Source of the DNA: an archaeon BMS3Abin17
GTDB taxonomy: Archaea; Nanobdellota; Nanobdellia; Pacearchaeales; GW2011-AR1
Assembly: GCA_002897655.1 (NCBI GenBank)
Contig: BDTJ01000018.1
Span: forward strand, 1-48,275
DNA: 48,275 nt
Reading direction: 5' to 3'
Shown: one piece after another, positions 36,870-48,275 of the stretch
Layout: every line of letters starts with the position of its first letter
Position numbering within the stretch: position 1 is the stretch's first letter
Position numbers and translations under genes: made by a program
Notes under the pieces: model-generated
The model's database searches: none
Seen by the model: the letters and a program-made list of their open reading frames with translations, nothing else
Told to the model about the DNA's origin: nothing

Positions 36870-37247
36870 ATGAAACTCGAAGGAGAATGTCCCTTTAAAA
36901 GAATTCAAAAATATAAAAGATATTTACCTTTTAATATTTCAAGCAGAGGAACCATTGATAATCCAGAAGTAAAGATTGAGATAGATTATGATTGGAAATT
37001 TTATCAAGAATTAGCACATAATTTAAGACTTGCTGAGGCTCCAAAACTTAAAAGTTTAGATGAACCAGAAAGAGGTAGTTTCACTAATCAAAGAGTTGGT
37101 CCGGAGTATATATTTACAAATAGAGAGGTTTTTGATACAAAACATTTAGGTTTAATCTTAAGGGTACATGCTCCCTTAAAAGCTTCACATTATTTTGAGG
37201 AAACAAAAGAGAACATTTTATCTCTTACATTCTACAAAAAAGATTAA
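36870..37247 (+). CDS. Hypothetical protein
   Basis: 125-aa ORF. Confidence 0.5.
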   Translation: MKLEGECPFKRIQKYKRYLPFNISSRGTIDNPEVKIEIDYDWKFYQELAHNLRLAEAPKLKSLDEPERGSFTNQRVGPEYIFTNREVFDTKHLGLILRVHAPLKASHYFEETKENILSLTFYKKD

Positions 37248-37324
37248 TTAAACTCCAAGTTCCTACCCTCAGATATATATTAATCTCAATAAACTTTATA
37301 ACCCCTCTTTCTTTTTTCTAATTC

Positions 37325-38110
37325 ATGGCAATGTATTCTCATTCAAAAATCAGCACATTTGAGCAGTGTCCTTTAAAATTCAAATTCAGGTATATTGAGA
37401 AGATTGTTCCTGACATTGAAAAAAGCATTGAATTGCACCTGGGAAACATGGTCCACAGAGCCTTGGAGTGGTTATATATTCAGGTAATGAATAAAAAAAT
37501 ACCTTCAATTGAGGATGTTATTGCTTACTATTCAAATCAATGGGAAGAGCATTATCTTCCAGATATTGTTATTGTAAGAAAAAATCTGACAGAAAAAGAT
37601 TACTTCAATAAAGGAGTTGAGTTTCTTGTTAATTATTACTTAAAGCACAAGCCATTTGATGAGAATACATTAGAGATTGAAAAAAGAATTGTTCTTGATT
37701 TAGATAAGGATGGAGAATACAAGATTCAGGGGTTTATTGACAGATTATCTTATAATCTGCAAACAAAAGAATATGAGATTCATGATTACAAAACAGCTAA
37801 TAACCTCCCGCAGCAGGAAAAAATAGACAATGACAGGCAATTAGCATTATACTCAATTGCAATAAAAAATTTATTTGGACAGGATAAAGAAGTCTGTCTT
37901 ATCTGGCATTTTTTAGCACATGACAAAAGAATCTGCTCAAAGAGAACAAATGAACAATTAGAAAATCTCAAGAAAGAAACAATTGAGTCTATAAAAAAAA
38001 TAGAATCAGAAAAAATATTTCCATATAACAAAACAAGATTATGCGACTGGTGTGAATACAGAACAATCTGTCCAGCGTTTTCAGATTGTTCTGGACAGAA
38101 AATATCCTAA
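37325..38110 (+). CDS. RecB/Cas4-like PD-(D/E)XK nuclease with disrupted 3' end
   Basis: HSKISTFEQCPLKFKFRYIEKI, GFIDRLSY..YEIHDYKTA, C-terminal CDWCEYRTICPAF. Confidence 0.85.
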   Translation: MAMYSHSKISTFEQCPLKFKFRYIEKIVPDIEKSIELHLGNMVHRALEWLYIQVMNKKIPSIEDVIAYYSNQWEEHYLPDIVIVRKNLTEKDYFNKGVEFLVNYYLKHKPFDENTLEIEKRIVLDLDKDGEYKIQGFIDRLSYNLQTKEYEIHDYKTANNLPQQEKIDNDRQLALYSIAIKNLFGQDKEVCLIWHFLAHDKRICSKRTNEQLENLKKETIESIKKIESEKIFPYNKTRLCDWCEYRTICPAFSDCSGQKIS

Positions 38111-38133
38111 GAATAAAGAAAGATATTTTCTGT
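38059..38133. repeat. Cluster of overlapping perfect inverted repeats at the RecB-like nuclease 3' end
   Basis: CAGAACAATCTG/CAGATTGTTCTG; TCTGTCCAG/CTGGACAGA; ACAGAAAATATC/GATATTTTCTGT. Confidence 0.9.
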
Positions 38134-38192
38134 ATAAAGATATGTGCCCTGCATTTGGAAACAAACAACCTGAAAGAGAAGAGCAAAAAGAA

Positions 38193-41100
38193 TTATTCTA
38201 ATCCATTCCCATTAGCATCATGGACCTTGACTAAATCTGTAACATAATCTCCTTGCTGAAGCTTAACAATCCTTACTCCCTGGGCAGCTCTTCCCATAAC
38301 CCTTATGTTTTTCAAAGAAGTTCTTATAACAATTCCCTTTGCAGTTGTTATTATTATGCTGTCATCATTATCTACTGTAACAGTTGTTACAACCCCTCCT
38401 GTTTTTTCAGTAACTTTTAAATTTATAACGCCCTTTCCCGCTCTTGCTGTTTTTCTATAGTCTTTAACAGCAGTTCTTTTTCCATATCCTTTCTTAGTAA
38501 TAGTCATAATTGCCTGTGTTGAAAGAATATCCATACTCACAACTTCATCATCTTTATTCAACTTTATTCCTGCAACTCCGTAACTTGCCCTTCCCATGCC
38601 CCTAACATCATCACTATTAAACCTAATTGCAATCCCTTTTTTAGTAGATAACGAAACCTCTTGTGATTTTTTGACAATCTCAACTCCAATTAAACTATCA
38701 GAATTATCAGAAGGAAGATTAATTGCTTTTACTCCAGAAGCTCTTGGCTTTGAAAAATGGCTTAGAGATATTTTCTTCACAATACCTTTTTTAGTTGCCA
38801 TGAACAAATCGTCTTCAAAATTCTTAACAGATATAACATTAGTAACACTCTCATCCTTTAAGCTAAGCAGGTTAATCATTGCTTTTCCCTTTCCATATCT
38901 CTCTGCTCTTGGAATTTCATAAGCTTTTAGCCACAAGACTCTTCCCCTTGTTGTAAAAAACATCAAATAATCATGTGTTGAACAGGTAATTAACTGCTTT
39001 ACAAAATCCCCTGTTGTTAATCCGCTTCCAATAACTCCCTTGCCACCTCTTTTCTGCTCTTTATAAGTCTGAATATCCATTCTCTTGCAATATCCCTTAT
39101 CAGTTATTGTAATCACAACCTCTCTTTTCTGAACAAGGTCTTTCTCAGATATTTCAGCGATTCTCTGTAACACTTGTGTTCTCCTGTTATCACCATACTT
39201 ATTTTTTAACTCATTAATTTCCCTGACAATTATCTTTAAAACTTCTTTAATATCTCCAAGAATTTTCTCAAGTTCAGCTATTTTTTCTTTCAAATCCTTA
39301 GATTCTTTCTTAAGCTTATCATGCTCCATAGAAGTTAATTGCTGAAGTTTTGTCTCTAAAACAGCCTGAGCCTGTTTTTTAGTTAATTTAAACTTTCTGG
39401 TTAATCCCTCCAGAGCTTCTGTTGTTGATTTTGATTTTTTGATTAAATCAATAACAGCATCAATATTTTTCAGAGCAATTAAAAGACCCTCAACAATTTC
39501 CTGCCTGTCTTTTGCTTTCTTAAGCTCATATTTTGTCCTGTTTGTAATAACTATCTTTCTGTACTTGACATACTCCTCCACCACATCCTTTAAATTAAGA
39601 ATTTTTGGCTGTCCCCCAACAAGCGCTAAAAAATTAACATTAAAACTATCCTGAAGACGAGTATATTTATATAACGAGTTAATCACAAATTTAGAATTAG
39701 TCCCTCTTTTCAGTTCAAGAACAATTCTTATCTTGCCTTTTGAAGATTCATCCCTTAAATCAGAGACATTCTTGATTCTTTTAGCCTGAATTAAATTAGC
39801 AATTTGCGTAATTAAGATTGATTTATTCAGCATATATGGAATTTCTGTAATAACAATAATTTCTCTGTTTCTTATTGTCTCTGTTGCTGTTTTCCCCCTC
39901 ATAATCAATCTTCCTCTTCCAGTTTTATACAATTCTTTCATGTCTCCCTGAACACTTCCTCCTGTAGGAAAATCAGGTCCCTTAACAATCTCAGCAAGTT
40001 GCTCAATTGTTATCTCTGGTTTTTTGATATAAGAGGTAATTGCATCGCAAACTTCTGTCAAATTATGTGGAGGGATATTGGTTGCCATTCCAACAGCAAT
40101 GCCAGTAGCACCATTAAGCATTAAAGCAGGGAGTTTTCCAGGAAGTAATTCTGGTTCTTTAAGAGAGTTATCAAAATTAGGAACAAACTTTACTGTTTCT
40201 TTATCAATATCCTGTAACAATTCAGAAGATATCTGCATTAGTTTTGCTTCTGTATATCTGTAGGCAGCTGCAGAGTCCCCATCAATTGAATTGTGAACAA
40301 AGATTCCAGAAGCCAAAGCAAAATTATGTGTTTTGTCTATAGTTAAATCATAAACATCAGCAAATTCCTTCAAAAACTCTATTCTAACAACTTTATGATT
40401 TCCATTTATTTCACACAACAACAAATTTACATCATTATTACAATATTTTTTAATTCCTAAATCCCAACCTGTGAAACTTTTTATTTCAAATATATCTCTT
40501 CTTATTCTTTCATAGTTTTCCTTATTTAAGATTATATTATTATCTCTCAAATATTGACATATTCTAAGAAATTTTTTCTTCCCAGTTAGATTAGTTTGTC
40601 TTTTTTTATTGCTTGCTACTATTTTTTCATGGAATAGTTGCTTATATTCTGGAATTCCCCATAATCTTTTCATAGTTATTGATGCGGTTTTTCTAAATTC
40701 TTCTATCCTTTCTGGATGTTCTTTTAAATATCTCTTATAGACCTCACTTAATGTAAGAATCATTTTTTCCCTATAATCCTTCTTCTTCCAATTTTTTAAA
40801 TTTCTTTCAGTCATTCTTTTTGAGTAAGCTTCTCTATTTTTCTTATCACTCCAATATTTTTCTCTTCCTTTAGATAACTTCTCCCTATATTCTGCATCAT
40901 TCTTATGTTTCATAGAAGTAAAATTATAGTGTGTTTTCCAATGTTCTTTCCAGTGCATTCTTCTTATATTATCTGGGTTATTATTCAATTTGTTAAAATT
41001 AATATGATGCCTTATCTTTCCTGCAGGCTTCTGATATATATTATTCCTTAAATTCCATTCATCTGAAAGAATATGCACAAAATTCCAAGAATCTGATTTT

Positions 41101-41834
41101 GGTTGAAAAATCATGGTATATCCAACAGCATTTGGGTCATCATCTTTTGCAGAAAGTCTAAAGTAAGTGGGCATCAATGAATCTCTTGACATTAAATCTT
41201 TAGCTTCTTTATAACTTCCATCCTTCAGCATAAATTTATGATTCAACGTACACTTTATTTCTTCACCATTATCCAAAATAACTTTCATAATCTCAGCATT
41301 TTCTTTTGTTTTTCTTGGATTTTTTACCTCAGAAATTCTTATTAAACCATCCTTATCAACAGTAAACGTAAAGTTTCTTTTTCCTTGTTTATGTTCTCTT
41401 ACTAATTCTATAAAAGATAAATCTCTGCCATCTACAAGTTTAACCTTAGTATCTGCTGTGAAACAGCCAAAATTACCTTGTCCAAAAACAAGAGGATATC
41501 TTAAAGAAAAATCCTGAGCCATCCTGACCATTGCATCATAAACTGCAGTATCGCCATGAGGATGATAATCACCAATAACCTTACCAACAACCTTTGCACT
41601 TTTTCTTGTAGAAGATCCTGGTTTAAGCCCCATTTGATTCATAGCATAGAGAATTCTTCTCTGAACAGGCTTTAACCCATCCTCAATAGCAGGAATTGCT
41701 CTTGAAACTATAACACTCATAGCATAATCCAGATATGCTTTCTTCATCTCTTCAGATACTTCTGTCTTAATTACTCCTTTTTCCTGCTCTTCCACATTAA
41801 CTTCATTTGGTTTTTCTTGTTTTTCGTCAGTCAT
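38193..41834 (-). CDS. gyrA: DNA gyrase subunit A (with intein)
   Basis: [27 protein letters not shown]...GQGNFG / [18 protein letters not shown]-terminal GyrA repeats. Confidence 0.97.
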   Translation of the reverse strand: MTDEKQEKPNEVNVEEQEKGVIKTEVSEEMKKAYLDYAMSVIVSRAIPAIEDGLKPVQRRILYAMNQMGLKPGSSTRKSAKVVGKVIGDYHPHGDTAVYDAMVRMAQDFSLRYPLVFGQGNFGCFTADTKVKLVDGRDLSFIELVREHKQGKRNFTFTVDKDGLIRISEVKNPRKTKENAEIMKVILDNGEEIKCTLNHKFMLKDGSYKEAKDLMSRDSLMPTYFRLSAKDDDPNAVGYTMIFQPKSDSWNFVHILSDEWNLRNNIYQKPAGKIRHHINFNKLNNNPDNIRRMHWKEHWKTHYNFTSMKHKNDAEYREKLSKGREKYWSDKKNREAYSKRMTERNLKNWKKKDYREKMILTLSEVYKRYLKEHPERIEEFRKTASITMKRLWGIPEYKQLFHEKIVASNKKRQTNLTGKKKFLRICQYLRDNNIILNKENYERIRRDIFEIKSFTGWDLGIKKYCNNDVNLLLCEINGNHKVVRIEFLKEFADVYDLTIDKTHNFALASGIFVHNSIDGDSAAAYRYTEAKLMQISSELLQDIDKETVKFVPNFDNSLKEPELLPGKLPALMLNGATGIAVGMATNIPPHNLTEVCDAITSYIKKPEITIEQLAEIVKGPDFPTGGSVQGDMKELYKTGRGRLIMRGKTATETIRNREIIVITEIPYMLNKSILITQIANLIQAKRIKNVSDLRDESSKGKIRIVLELKRGTNSKFVINSLYKYTRLQDSFNVNFLALVGGQPKILNLKDVVEEYVKYRKIVITNRTKYELKKAKDRQEIVEGLLIALKNIDAVIDLIKKSKSTTEALEGLTRKFKLTKKQAQAVLETKLQQLTSMEHDKLKKESKDLKEKIAELEKILGDIKEVLKIIVREINELKNKYGDNRRTQVLQRIAEISEKDLVQKREVVITITDKGYCKRMDIQTYKEQKRGGKGVIGSGLTTGDFVKQLITCSTHDYLMFFTTRGRVLWLKAYEIPRAERYGKGKAMINLLSLKDESVTNVISVKNFEDDLFMATKKGIVKKISLSHFSKPRASGVKAINLPSDNSDSLIGVEIVKKSQEVSLSTKKGIAIRFNSDDVRGMGRASYGVAGIKLNKDDEVVSMDILSTQAIMTITKKGYGKRTAVKDYRKTARAGKGVINLKVTEKTGGVVTTVTVDNDDSIIITTAKGIVIRTSLKNIRVMGRAAQGVRIVKLQQGDYVTDLVKVHDANGNGLE
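40290..41465 (-). mobile_element. 392-aa intein with HNH-type homing endonuclease in GyrA
   Basis: Cys1 [10 protein letters not shown]..., [29 protein letters not shown] (HNH), [24 protein letters not shown]. Confidence 0.95.
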
Positions 41835-42433
41835 TTTATTTCTTCTAAATGTTTAATACAATTAAATAAGTGTATTTTATGATTCTTATCTCTATCAATC
41901 TCAAAAATACTAACTGCACAATTAAGCTGAGGTGTAGCTTTCATATAATCTTCAAATGTTTTTTTCAAGATATTTGTAGTTAATGCTAGATTAATTCCAT
42001 TGTGAGCAACAATTAACACTGTTTCTTCATCAAATTCATTAATAATCTTATCAATAAATTTTTTAGCCCTATTAAATAGGGCTTCTTGGAGTTCTCCTTC
42101 TTTTGATTCTATTTTTCCAGCAACAAGTTCATTTGGATTTAGTCCTAAATCAACTTTTCTTACTCCTTGAATTTCTCCTAAAAATCTTTCTCTAATCTCT
42201 TGGGTAAATTCAATAGGAATATTTTTGTGATATTTAGCGATTTCTTTAGCAGTATCTGCTGCTCTTGCCAGATCACTAGAAAAAATTTTATCTATTTTTT
42301 CATCTTTTAATCTTAATGCAAGTTTCTTTGCTTGTTCTATACCTTTCTTAGAGAGTGTTCCTGGAAGATGCCCCATAAATCTTCCTTCCATATTCTCTTC
42401 AGTTTCTCCATGCCTTGTTAATATTATTCTCAT
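41831..42433 (-). CDS. Histidine phosphatase (phosphoglycerate mutase-like)
   Basis: [32 protein letters not shown]. Confidence 0.9.
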   Translation of the reverse strand: MRIILTRHGETEENMEGRFMGHLPGTLSKKGIEQAKKLALRLKDEKIDKIFSSDLARAADTAKEIAKYHKNIPIEFTQEIRERFLGEIQGVRKVDLGLNPNELVAGKIESKEGELQEALFNRAKKFIDKIINEFDEETVLIVAHNGINLALTTNILKKTFEDYMKATPQLNCAVSIFEIDRDKNHKIHLFNCIKHLEEIK

Positions 42434-42434
42434 T

Positions 42435-42596
42435 TTATTCGCTCCCCTCCTTATGGATTATCAGTTGATTATCTCCATCTACATCAAAATGAATTGGTTT
42501 TCCGGTTTGTTTTAATTCATTTAAACCATTTGTTAATTCATCTATCTCGTTATTATTTAAACTAAATTCCAGCACATCTATTTCATCGCTTGTCAT
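42435..42596 (-). CDS. 53-aa hypothetical protein
   Basis: Not in ORF track; MTSDEIDVLEFSLNNNEIDELTNGLNELKQTGKPIHFDVDGDNQLIIHKEGSE*. Confidence 0.65.
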   Translation of the reverse strand: MTSDEIDVLEFSLNNNEIDELTNGLNELKQTGKPIHFDVDGDNQLIIHKEGSE

Positions 42597-42612
42597 CTCA
42601 ACTCACATCCTC
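42593..42612. repeat. 20-bp direct repeat, left copy
   Basis: TCATCTCAACTCACATCCTC, identical at 43198-43217. Confidence 0.9.
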
Positions 42613-42649
42613 CACCAAAAAGCTTATATATTGGTTGTCCATTATTATC

Positions 42650-42724
42650 TTATAGGGGAATAGGACCTGACGAATCCCGTCCTTGAGGCGGTTAGTAGGA
42701 TTGACGGACCTTCTTACCCTATAA
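42650..42724 (+). ncRNA. Candidate structured RNA in the 605-bp unit
   Basis: TATA-like box GCTTATATATTGG ~25 nt upstream; closing stem TTATAGGG/CCCTATAA; inner AATCC-CGTC-CTTGA-GGCG-GTTAGTA-GGATT. Confidence 0.45.
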
Positions 42725-42733
42725 TTATTTGCC

Positions 42734-43201
42734 TTAAAATTTATCATTTTTTAATCTTGCAAGATTTAATAAAGTATCCAAAACTAAACTTATTTTATAT
42801 TCTGGGGTGTGTTTTTTTAATTCACTTTCTTTGATTACTTTTATATTTTTACCATCAATTATATTTACTAATTTTCTAAAATTTATGAATTGTTTATTAT
42901 CAACAGAGATAAACATTAAGCGATTATCATTTTTTTTAAAGAACTCTAAGATATCTGAATAAATTTCAGGAGTTGATTCTGTCTTTCTAATTTTTAATCT
43001 GCACAAACGCGAACAAATTTTATTTTTATCTACAAGTTTTCTTATAGAATTAATATAAGCTTTTTTATGTTTTAATTTTCTATAGTAAGCAAATTTAGAA
43101 ATCATAGGAAGAAACTCCCTTATTCTTTTATTTTCAATTATCAGATATCCCAGATAATTCTCTGAATAATCTATATAAATGTAATAATCAAATTCTTTCA
43201 T
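42734..43201 (-). CDS. 155-aa protein, possible RNase H-like fold
   Basis: YYIYIDYSENYLGYLIIE, NRLMFISVDNKQFINF, YKISLVLDTLLNLAR: acidic residues spaced as in RNase H-like folds (weak). Confidence 0.55.
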   Translation of the reverse strand: MKEFDYYIYIDYSENYLGYLIIENKRIREFLPMISKFAYYRKLKHKKAYINSIRKLVDKNKICSRLCRLKIRKTESTPEIYSDILEFFKKNDNRLMFISVDNKQFINFRKLVNIIDGKNIKVIKESELKKHTPEYKISLVLDTLLNLARLKNDKF

Positions 43202-43217
43202 CTCAACTCACATCCTC
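43198..43217. repeat. 20-bp direct repeat, right copy
   Basis: TCATCTCAACTCACATCCTC. Confidence 0.9.
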
Positions 43218-43511
43218 TCCTTTATCATCTAAATATTTCATGAATTCGCCCTCTGTCAGCTCTTCCTCTTTTACATCTTTTCCATTCCATTTGCATTTCT
43301 TACAAGTCCAGCCTTTGCTTCCTTTTCCTTCTTCACCACCAAGAACAATCTCCACTTCATCACTTCCACATTCTGGACATTTTCTCACTTTGAAAGTTTT
43401 TCCTTCTTTCTTTTTCTTTCCACCCATACCTTTAGCTTTGCTATATGCTTCTGGAGAGTCATATCCTTCTTTAATCCATTCTGGTGTTGATAGTTTTGAT
43501 TTTTTTGGCAT
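43203..43511 (-). CDS. Zinc-ribbon protein
   Basis: VRKCPECGSDEVEIVLGGEEGKGSKGWTCKKCKWNGKD. Confidence 0.8.
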   Translation of the reverse strand: MPKKSKLSTPEWIKEGYDSPEAYSKAKGMGGKKKKEGKTFKVRKCPECGSDEVEIVLGGEEGKGSKGWTCKKCKWNGKDVKEEELTEGEFMKYLDDKGEDVS

Positions 43512-43513
43512 TT

Positions 43514-43942
43514 TTATAATTGTGAACTTATCTTTTGTTTAATTGCAGTTAATATAGCTTCAGGAAATCTAAAATCTTTGGGATAAGGGGCGTGGTTTCT
43601 CCCCCAATTCTCATCTTTAAATCTTTGACTTTCAAACTCAACCTCATGATTGTATCTGGGAATGAAGTGTAGATGTAAATGCCTTGTTACATTTCCTGCA
43701 CTAGTGTAATTAAACAAATTTGCTCCAAATAAATCAATAATTACTTGCCTAAGATTTTTCATTATACTAAATAATTCTTTTTGTTCATCATCATTAATTT
43801 CAGTTAAATCCTCTAAATGTCTGTTTAAAACAATCCTGCATCTTCCCAAATAACATTGATTAGGATGTAAAGATACTCTCCAATAGTTGTATTGTTTTAT
43901 CAATTGATTATCTTCCTTACAATAACTGCATTCTTGTATCAT
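43514..43942 (-). CDS. HIT-family hydrolase
   Basis: N-terminal Cys pair CSYCKED; HLHLHFIPRY. Confidence 0.85.
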   Translation of the reverse strand: MIQECSYCKEDNQLIKQYNYWRVSLHPNQCYLGRCRIVLNRHLEDLTEINDDEQKELFSIMKNLRQVIIDLFGANLFNYTSAGNVTRHLHLHFIPRYNHEVEFESQRFKDENWGRNHAPYPKDFRFPEAILTAIKQKISSQL

Positions 43943-43943
43943 C

Positions 43944-44297
43944 TCAAGCCAACCTCTTTATTTTATTTACTTCAACAACTATTGCTCCTCTGCATGCCTC
44001 GTCTTTATTTTCCTCAATTGCCTTAACAAAATCATGCCACTCTCCTTCTTCAAAATATTCTGCTTTACCATTAATTTGATAACCTTTCCAGTCTTTATTC
44101 CAAACAGCCAAACTAACATTCGGATTATCTTTTATATTATTAATAGTATTTGTCATATAATTATTCGTAATAACAATTTTATCATCTTTAACTTTAACAA
44201 AAGCCACAGTAATAACATAAGGATTTCCATCTTTAATTGTAGCTAATGCTACTGGGTTTTCTTCAATCATTTTTTTAACTTCTTCATTTATTTCCAT
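43944..44297 (-). CDS. Pyridoxamine 5'-phosphate oxidase-like FMN-binding protein
   Basis: NPVALATIKDGNPYVITVAFVKVKDDKIVITNNYMTNTINNIKDNPNVSLAVW. Confidence 0.85.
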   Translation of the reverse strand: MEINEEVKKMIEENPVALATIKDGNPYVITVAFVKVKDDKIVITNNYMTNTINNIKDNPNVSLAVWNKDWKGYQINGKAEYFEEGEWHDFVKAIEENKDEACRGAIVVEVNKIKRLA

Positions 44298-44298
44298 G

Positions 44299-44631
44299 TT
44301 AGTATAGCTTTGCTCCTATTTCAACATTTTTATCTGGTTTAATTAATATGCAGTTATCATTATCATCTGGAACTCCCAATACCAATACTTCAGATATTGC
44401 AGGACCAATTTGTCTTGGGGGGAAATTAACAATCCCCAATACAAGTTTATCCTTTAACTCGTCTTGGATATAGTTATTAACTAATTGGGCACAGGATTTT
44501 TTAATCCCGATTTCATCTCCAAAATCAACTTTTAACTTATATGATGGATTTTTAGATTCTGGAAAGTCTTCTACTTCTATAATCTTTCCCACTCTTATAT
44601 CTAATTTTTGAAAATCATCAAATGTTGCCAT
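44299..44631 (-). CDS. CsaA-like tRNA-binding-domain protein
   Basis: FQKLDIRVGKIIEVEDFPESKNPSYKLKVDFG...VLGIVNFPPRQIGP..SEVLVLG. Confidence 0.88.
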   Translation of the reverse strand: MATFDDFQKLDIRVGKIIEVEDFPESKNPSYKLKVDFGDEIGIKKSCAQLVNNYIQDELKDKLVLGIVNFPPRQIGPAISEVLVLGVPDDNDNCILIKPDKNVEIGAKLY

Positions 44632-44632
44632 T

Positions 44633-44989
44633 TTAATCCCAGTAATACTCCTTAGTTAATTCGCGAATTTCTCCTGTACAATCATATTTAGAGCATGATA
44701 ATAAACGTAGAGAATATGTATTTAATGTGGTGTTTCTACAAAGATCGTCAATAAATTCAAACCCATCCATACATCTTATAATGTCTCTTGCAATACACTC
44801 GCAATTATCCATTAGCCATTCTTTTTCCACTTCCATTTCTTTTTGTTTTTCAATCTTTTGTTCTTTTATTGCATTTGCAGTCACAGAGATTTTAATTAAA
44901 GAGATTAGAAAGATAACTGCAAGTACAATGATAGCAATTATTAAAATATTTGTTATCTTCTTTATTTTTTTAGGTTTTTTCTTTGCCAT
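44633..44989 (-). CDS. Membrane-anchored hypothetical protein
   Basis: 118 aa with one N-terminal TM. Confidence 0.6.
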   Translation of the reverse strand: MAKKKPKKIKKITNILIIAIIVLAVIFLISLIKISVTANAIKEQKIEKQKEMEVEKEWLMDNCECIARDIIRCMDGFEFIDDLCRNTTLNTYSLRLLSCSKYDCTGEIRELTKEYYWD

Positions 44990-44990
44990 C

Positions 44991-45719
44991 TTACATATTA
45001 TTTATTTTATTTGTTAATTCTTTGGCTATACCAAAATATTCAGCAGTCTGTTCTTTTGATAAAGAAGTTCTATCTTCATACATTCTATATAATCCTTCTA
45101 ATTCTTTTCTCTCCACACTAGTTAAATCAATATTGCTCAAACACTTATCAAAATCAAATATCAAATTTCCTGTTTTAAGATAATTAATAACCTGAGCTTT
45201 TCTTCTTAAATGAAATAAAAGATTTTGTGTTGTTCTGTATGCTCTGTCTTTATACTTTTCTTCAGATTCTCCTGACATATAACCATCAAGCTCAAATTTA
45301 TCTTTCTCATTAATATGTTCTACAAGTTCAGTTTTAGTCAAAGGATTTTCTTTAAACAATTGTCTTATCTTTTCAAATTCAGGAGTTGAATATAATGTTT
45401 TTGAACCATCTTCACTTGTTATGACAAGATAAGTAGAAAAACTCTTTCTCTTTTGGATATATTCTTTTATACTATCTAAACTATGAAAATATTGTGATTG
45501 AAATCTATATTTAGATAATTCTCTTGTCAAATTATTTAATTCTTCTTCATAATTAAGATTATTTTGCTCTTTAACAAAAATCATAGTATTTATATCAGAT
45601 TCTCCTTCTTTGAAATTTCCTGTATTTGCAGAACCTAAAACTAAAAGTCCTGCTAAATTAGATTTATACTTATTCAAAATAAATTCTTTTATCTCTTTAA
45701 GTGAATTTTCAAGTGCCAT
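44991..45719 (-). CDS. Nucleotidyltransferase-like protein
   Basis: GLLVLGSANTGNFKEGESDINTMIFV. Confidence 0.7.
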   Translation of the reverse strand: MALENSLKEIKEFILNKYKSNLAGLLVLGSANTGNFKEGESDINTMIFVKEQNNLNYEEELNNLTRELSKYRFQSQYFHSLDSIKEYIQKRKSFSTYLVITSEDGSKTLYSTPEFEKIRQLFKENPLTKTELVEHINEKDKFELDGYMSGESEEKYKDRAYRTTQNLLFHLRRKAQVINYLKTGNLIFDFDKCLSNIDLTSVERKELEGLYRMYEDRTSLSKEQTAEYFGIAKELTNKINNM

Positions 45720-45721
45720 CT

Positions 45722-46276
45722 TTAAATTAAATCCCCTAAAATATCTTTTAAATTTTCATTTTCCCTATTAATTATTTTAGCTTTCATACCTGCTTCCAAG
45801 GCAGGTTTTATATCATGAGTTTCACTATCTCCTATGACTAAAACTTCATTAGGTTTTATATTTGTTCCTTTGATTTTGTTAAGATTATTTAAAGTATATA
45901 AAAGGAAATTCTTATCTGGCTTGCTGAAACCAGTCTCTATAGAAAGAGAAACAACATCAAACTTATTTAGAAAAGATTGGAAAAATTTTCTCACGAAATC
46001 ATTCGTAATTGGATACATATTAGAAACTATAGCTAAATGATAATTGGACTTAAGCAAAGAAATAACTTCTTCGCTATCAGGATACAATCTTATATCTTTA
46101 ACATCACTTAATACTTTTCTAATTTCTCTTTTCTTTTCTTCAGAAATGTTCAAGTTCTCAATTGGATTTGTTAAAAGATTCTTGCTTTCATCCTTATTAA
46201 GAATATGGTTTAAAGGAACTAATTCCCCTATATTTGCTAATGTCCTCATCCAATCAAAAAATATTGCTTTAACCAT
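45722..46276 (-). CDS. HAD-superfamily hydrolase
   Basis: IFFDWMRTL, LAIVSNM, GFSKPDKNF, VIGDSETHDIKPALEAGMKAK. Confidence 0.9.
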   Translation of the reverse strand: MVKAIFFDWMRTLANIGELVPLNHILNKDESKNLLTNPIENLNISEEKKREIRKVLSDVKDIRLYPDSEEVISLLKSNYHLAIVSNMYPITNDFVRKFFQSFLNKFDVVSLSIETGFSKPDKNFLLYTLNNLNKIKGTNIKPNEVLVIGDSETHDIKPALEAGMKAKIINRENENLKDILGDLI

Positions 46277-46278
46277 CT

Positions 46279-48275
<1,997 letters not shown>

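Noticed and set aside
37325-38110. Cas4 assignment for the PD-(D/E)XK nuclease
   Set aside because: No CRISPR or other cas genes nearby; only one C-terminal CxxC is evident, so the generic RecB-like call is safer.

Overview
AT-rich archaeal window that looks DPANN-like from its translation genes (aIF5B, aIF2-gamma, S6e, S10, SerRS). It also carries bacterial-type gyrA and gyrB, thyX, tmk, P-type and CPA2 transporters, and one tRNA-Asp. The accessory layer is the notable part. (1) Positions ~300-1690 hold an integron-like cassette array: three attC-like sites, with each complete cassette's 3' R'' arm exactly complementary to its own 5' R' start, next to a XerA-like tyrosine recombinase with a 12-6-12 dif-like palindrome upstream. 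(2) A 115-116 bp double-hairpin element occurs three times inside two genes, and precise in-silico removal restores both reading frames. (3) An 88-bp MITE with 13-bp TIRs and an 8-bp TSD interrupts a small membrane-protein gene. (4) A 605-bp unit with 20-bp direct repeats carries a 155-aa ORF and a putative opposite-strand structured RNA. (5) gyrA has an HNH intein. (6) Several genes are decayed by stops, truncation or palindromic rearrangement (MGMT, pheA, transposase, Dph2, methyltransferase, RecB-like nuclease). All calls come from reading sequence only; no database searches were run.
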